Assembly (NCBI GenBank): GCA_023451115.1 | Contig: JAEXFV010000098.1 | Location: forward strand, 1-8,613 | Length of the DNA stretch: 8,613 nt | Direction: 5' to 3' | From: Bacillota bacterium | GTDB lineage: Bacteria; Bacillota; Clostridia; Christensenellales; CAG-138 | Shown here: positions 5,694-8,613 of the stretch, piece after piece | How the letters are laid out: each line of letters opens with the position of its first letter | Numbering within the stretch: the first letter of the stretch is position 1 | The notes under the pieces: model-generated | The model's input: the letters and a program-made list of their open reading frames with translations, nothing else | Database searches by the model: none | What the model was told of the DNA's origin: nothing | Translations under genes and position numbers: made by a program

Positions 5694-7685
5694 TTAATCT
5701 TCAAATACGGTAGTGGTAATTTCACCGCCAACGCAGTCAAACTGCACCATATCGGAGTAAGCATAGTTACCCATGGCGTCCCACATCTCAAATACCATGC
5801 GGTATGTCCCATCGAAAAGCGGCGCTTCCGAGAACGTTGTTTGCCCGCTCACCGTAATCGTATCTGCGGTATAGCTTTCAAAATCGTCATCCCCGGACAG
5901 TGAGGACATCTTCCAAAGGGTGGTAATTTCATCCCCTTCTTCCAGAAGGCGCATCTCTTTATCCGCCATGCCGTTGTCGTCTATGCCCTGCCAGGCGCCA
6001 AGGATACTCCACGCTTCTTCCGTAAAGTCATAAGCTACCTGCAGGTTATATTCCTCGCCATTGAGCAGAACCGGTACGGAATACAGATTGTAATCCTCAC
6101 CCTGGTAGTTGAGCTCCATATATACCAGGCAGCCGTCTATCGCACCCCATACGCCACGGAAGTTGTCATAAAACACGCCGGTTTCCCAATCGGCTGTCAT
6201 GTCGTTATCCGTGCCCAGGAGCATCATCGTATCATTTGCCTCATCCACATAGTAAAGCTGGAAGCCGATGCCTGCTAAAATATCATTTGCCTCAGCCCCA
6301 AGGGTTAAAAATGAGGTTCCCTCGTCGTCCAGGTCTAGCGGCGCGCCGTCCCACCCCATGGTGGTCAGGTTTATCACCTCGGGCAGCTCTGAAATATCAA
6401 GGCTTTCTGCATACTCCATCCCCGCTTCGTCCAGCTCGCCCGTAAGCTCATAGGAATAGAAGTATTTGAAGGCAGTGCCTGCCCCCACATTGGCAAAGCC
6501 GCTAAAGTCTTCCAGATCGCCATTATAGGAGTAGTAGCAGGAAAGGCCTGTGGCTTCCGCCCGGTATGGTCCTGCTACCTTATAGAGCACGCACTCGTCC
6601 AGCGCGGAAAGCACATTTTGGCTGCTCGCCAGCACACCGGCAGATTGACGGGCCAGATGCCCCAGATCTACCATGTTGCTATAGCCCTGCTCCTTGGTAT
6701 TTCCGCCATAATTCTCGCTGCCTGCCGCCATGCGGCCAAACTGGGAAAAGAATCCGGGGTCTGCTGCTGCCGCGCTGAGCGCCTCCGCGCCAAAGGCGTC
6801 GTACGCGTCAACAAGAGCGGAGATTTTTCTCAGGTCAATGAGAGAGAGCGTGGTGTTGTCCTGGGTTCCCACCGCCTCGCAACCTGCATAATAGCTGTCA
6901 CAAATGATTTGGCCCAACGCTGCGCCATCCATAGATGGGTCCTCTGCCAGCGCCCCTACCCACTGGGAGTAATACCAGCCGTTGGCAGGTTCCGTCTCTT
7001 CCGAGGCCACCATATAGCGGGCAATGTTATTAAAGGTATATGCAACATCCACCGTGGCCATGAGGCAGGTGTCAAAGCCGATCAGTTCAAGAGGCGGATT
7101 TTCTTCTGACACAGGGTAAACGGCGGAGAAGGCTTCATACATTTCATCCAGCCGCAGAGAATCGTTCCCATACAGCTCATCAAAGGCTGCGCCCGTTACA
7201 GAACCGCCGCCGTGGTTCCAAAACACCACAGCCGTCTTTTCGGCGGGGTAGTTTGTGCTTGCAAAGGACAAAAAGTCTGCAAGGGTTTGCGCCTCGCCCA
7301 TGTTGGCGGAGGGTTGCTCGTCTACCAGCATTAAGCCTTCGCTGGTGTACAGGTAGCGCTGAAGTTTGGATGCATCCACAAAATCATTTTGCCAAACGCT
7401 GGAGCCGCCTGTTTCAATTACCACCTTCACGTTTTCTGGAAGCTGCACTTCCAGCAGCTCCTGCAGGTCGCCAGAAGCAAAGCCGCCGCCGGATTCCAAA
7501 TCGCTGCCACACAGATACCAATAAACGGCCCATTCCGCCGCTTCAGCAGGCACTGCTTCTATGGGAGGCGCCGCCTCGCTGGCAGGGCCTGAAGCTGGCT
7601 CCTCTACCGGCTTCCCTGCGCATGCGGCAAGGGAAAGCATCATACACAGCGCCACCAGCAGGCAAAGTGTTTTTTTCATAACCAT
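5694..7685 (-). CDS. Clostripain-family (peptidase C11) cysteine protease lipoprotein
   Basis: The 663-residue product starts with a lipoprotein signal: Lys at 4-5, a hydrophobic core and lipobox LAAC with lipidated Cys22. A Pro/Ala/Glu-rich spacer follows. The C11 domain runs from about 52 to 410. It shows the WYLCGSDLES opening (57-66), the catalytic His in FWNHGGG (His158) and the catalytic Cys in IGFDTCLMA (Cys207). Characterised family members cut after Arg or Lys and often self-process. Specificity here is inferred only. The last 240 residues are a very acidic, beta-rich region of unknown role. The protein should sit on the outer face of the cytoplasmic membrane. AAGGAGG lies 7 bases before the start at 7685; ATG at codon 3 is a less well spaced alternative. 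It follows the DUF4428/SHOCT gene by 12 bases and is probably translated in coupling with it. No truncation or missing catalytic residue is seen. Confidence 0.9.
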   Translation of the reverse strand: MVMKKTLCLLVALCMMLSLAACAGKPVEEPASGPASEAAPPIEAVPAEAAEWAVYWYLCGSDLESGGGFASGDLQELLEVQLPENVKVVIETGGSSVWQNDFVDASKLQRYLYTSEGLMLVDEQPSANMGEAQTLADFLSFASTNYPAEKTAVVFWNHGGGSVTGAAFDELYGNDSLRLDEMYEAFSAVYPVSEENPPLELIGFDTCLMATVDVAYTFNNIARYMVASEETEPANGWYYSQWVGALAEDPSMDGAALGQIICDSYYAGCEAVGTQDNTTLSLIDLRKISALVDAYDAFGAEALSAAAADPGFFSQFGRMAAGSENYGGNTKEQGYSNMVDLGHLARQSAGVLASSQNVLSALDECVLYKVAGPYRAEATGLSCYYSYNGDLEDFSGFANVGAGTAFKYFYSYELTGELDEAGMEYAESLDISELPEVINLTTMGWDGAPLDLDDEGTSFLTLGAEANDILAGIGFQLYYVDEANDTMMLLGTDNDMTADWETGVFYDNFRGVWGAIDGCLVYMELNYQGEDYNLYSVPVLLNGEEYNLQVAYDFTEEAWSILGAWQGIDDNGMADKEMRLLEEGDEITTLWKMSSLSGDDDFESYTADTITVSGQTTFSEAPLFDGTYRMVFEMWDAMGNYAYSDMVQFDCVGGEITTTVFED

Positions 7686-7692
7686 ATTTGTT

Positions 7693-7699
7693 CCTCCTT
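7693..7699 (-). promoter_or_regulatory. Ribosome binding site overlapping the upstream stop codon
   Basis: The site AAGGAGG of the protease gene shares its first two bases with the TAA stop codon (7698-7700) of the DUF4428/SHOCT gene. Ribosomes finishing the first gene would be on top of this site, so the two proteins are probably made together by translational coupling. Confidence 0.8.
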
Positions 7700-8597
7700 A
7701 TATTCCCAAAATCTGTTTTTTCTTGGCCTCAAACTCAGCAGGCGTTATCACGCCTTCCTCCATCAAAGCCATATATTTCTTAATTTCCGCAGCAGGGTCG
7801 GAACTGGGTTGCGCTGCGTTGGCAGCCTGCACCCCATCTGCGCCTTGTGTACATTCCGGCGCGCCGGGGAAGGCAACGGCCATTAACGCGCTCACCAGGT
7901 TTTCCATTTCATGGATATTCTCCCGGTATTCCTGCAGATATTCATATACATCCGGGGTATCCATATCAAATGTGGGGCCGTCCATATCGCACCGCATCAC
8001 CTCCCAATAGGGATGTTGGAAGCGCAGCTCCACATTGAAACGCTTAAACGGCTCCGGCACATCCACTAAGCGGCGGCTGGAGCGGTTATCGTCGTCCTTA
8101 TCTGTAAGACGGTCAAGGGCTTCACGCATCTGCTGCTGCATTTTAATCTGTTCTATCCTTGCGGACATGGCCATAACCCGCTCGGGTACTTTGCTGAGAT
8201 AACGTACCAGCCCCTTAGCGGAGCCCTCATACAGTACTTCGTTATCCTCTTTAATCATAAATGAAACCAGCTGGTTCCCGGTAAAAATCGTCTTGTTCAG
8301 ATGCTTATCAAAGCAAAATAGCCGGTTTTGACGGTCAAACATGATTTTTGTGTCAAACAGCCCCAGGTCTATGCTATCCGTAACGGTAAAAATATTCTTA
8401 AGCTGCTGGTTTTCCTCGCGGAACGCACGATATCTCAAGAACTCCTCAAAGGAAAAATCATTGTCCATATTATCGGGAACATCTATGACCCCGTGGCAGC
8501 TATTGCACACGTAGTTTTCTTCTATTTTCCATGGGAACAGGCTGGATACCTTTCCCCCGCAAATCGCACAGGGGCCCTTCTTTGAAAACAAACCCAT
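7698..8597 (-). CDS. DUF4428 zinc-ribbon and SHOCT domain protein
   Basis: This 299-residue cytoplasmic protein has a recognisable domain at each end. The N-terminus is a DUF4428-type zinc ribbon, with CAIC (Cys10, Cys13) and CNSC (Cys31, Cys34) as likely metal ligands. The middle (about 50-240) seems to be a mixed alpha/beta region with a charged, probably helical, stretch around 143-170 and no family I recognise. An Ala/Gln/Pro-rich linker leads to a C-terminal SHOCT motif (about 268-299): a short helix, EEGVITPAEFEAKKKQIL and the end. SHOCT motifs are thought to mediate oligomerisation or contact with membranes or partners. There is no signal peptide. It is the first gene of the operon seen here and is complete. 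AGGAGGG lies 7 bases before the start codon at 8597. Its promoter lies beyond the right edge. A regulatory or scaffolding role linked to the protease is possible but not shown. Confidence 0.85.
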   Translation of the reverse strand: MGLFSKKGPCAICGGKVSSLFPWKIEENYVCNSCHGVIDVPDNMDNDFSFEEFLRYRAFREENQQLKNIFTVTDSIDLGLFDTKIMFDRQNRLFCFDKHLNKTIFTGNQLVSFMIKEDNEVLYEGSAKGLVRYLSKVPERVMAMSARIEQIKMQQQMREALDRLTDKDDDNRSSRRLVDVPEPFKRFNVELRFQHPYWEVMRCDMDGPTFDMDTPDVYEYLQEYRENIHEMENLVSALMAVAFPGAPECTQGADGVQAANAAQPSSDPAAEIKKYMALMEEGVITPAEFEAKKKQILGI

Positions 8598-8613
8598 TTT
8601 GAAACCCTCCTAC

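Noticed and set aside
1..8613. CRISPR array, insertion sequence or transposase, phage genes, rRNA
   Set aside because: No regularly spaced repeats, transposase or integrase motifs, terminal inverted repeats or rRNA segments were seen on either strand.

Overview
The window looks like chromosomal DNA of an anaerobic, gut-type Gram-positive bacterium of the class Clostridia (order Eubacteriales). This is inferred from gene content. There is a lipoprotein with a Gram-positive style lipobox, a surface protein with an LPXTG-type sorting signal, a clostripain-family protease, a DUF4428/SHOCT protein, and strong AGGAGG ribosome binding sites before most genes. All five protein genes run on the minus strand, so the transcription order is right to left. 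The genus cannot be fixed from this sequence.

Right end (about 8613 to 5639): a two-gene operon. A 299-residue cytoplasmic protein with a four-cysteine zinc ribbon and a C-terminal SHOCT helix pair comes first. It is followed 12 bases later by a 663-residue lipoprotein of peptidase family C11 (clostripain) with the His and Cys catalytic motifs intact. The protease ribosome binding site overlaps the stop codon of the first gene. A strong hairpin terminator closes the unit.

Middle (about 5638 to 2362): a 442-base leader region, then one gene for a 948-residue cell-wall-anchored surface protein. It has a signal peptide, GLUG-type repeats, a beta-rich middle that I do not recognise, an InlB-B-like repeat, an Ig-like domain and an IPKTG sorting signal. 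A strong terminator follows.

Gap (2404 to 1504): about 900 bases with no convincing protein gene. It holds the well-preserved 3' half of a plus-strand tRNA-Ala(GGC) whose 5' half is eroded, with a near-consensus promoter about 75 bases upstream. The last bases of that remnant (TATGCTCCAC) recur exactly on the far side of the surface-protein gene. This may mark an old insertion, but no integrase is visible.

Left end (1503 to 1): a DUF917 (S-methyl thiohydantoin desulfurase-like) gene, a terminator-like hairpin, and the first 83 codons of a PucR-family regulator that runs off the window. This pairing suggests a locus for catabolism of hydantoins, purines or related nitrogen heterocycles, with the regulator probably controlling its own cluster. 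The left locus and the two exported-protein loci on the right look functionally unrelated, and the tRNA remnant lies at the boundary between them.
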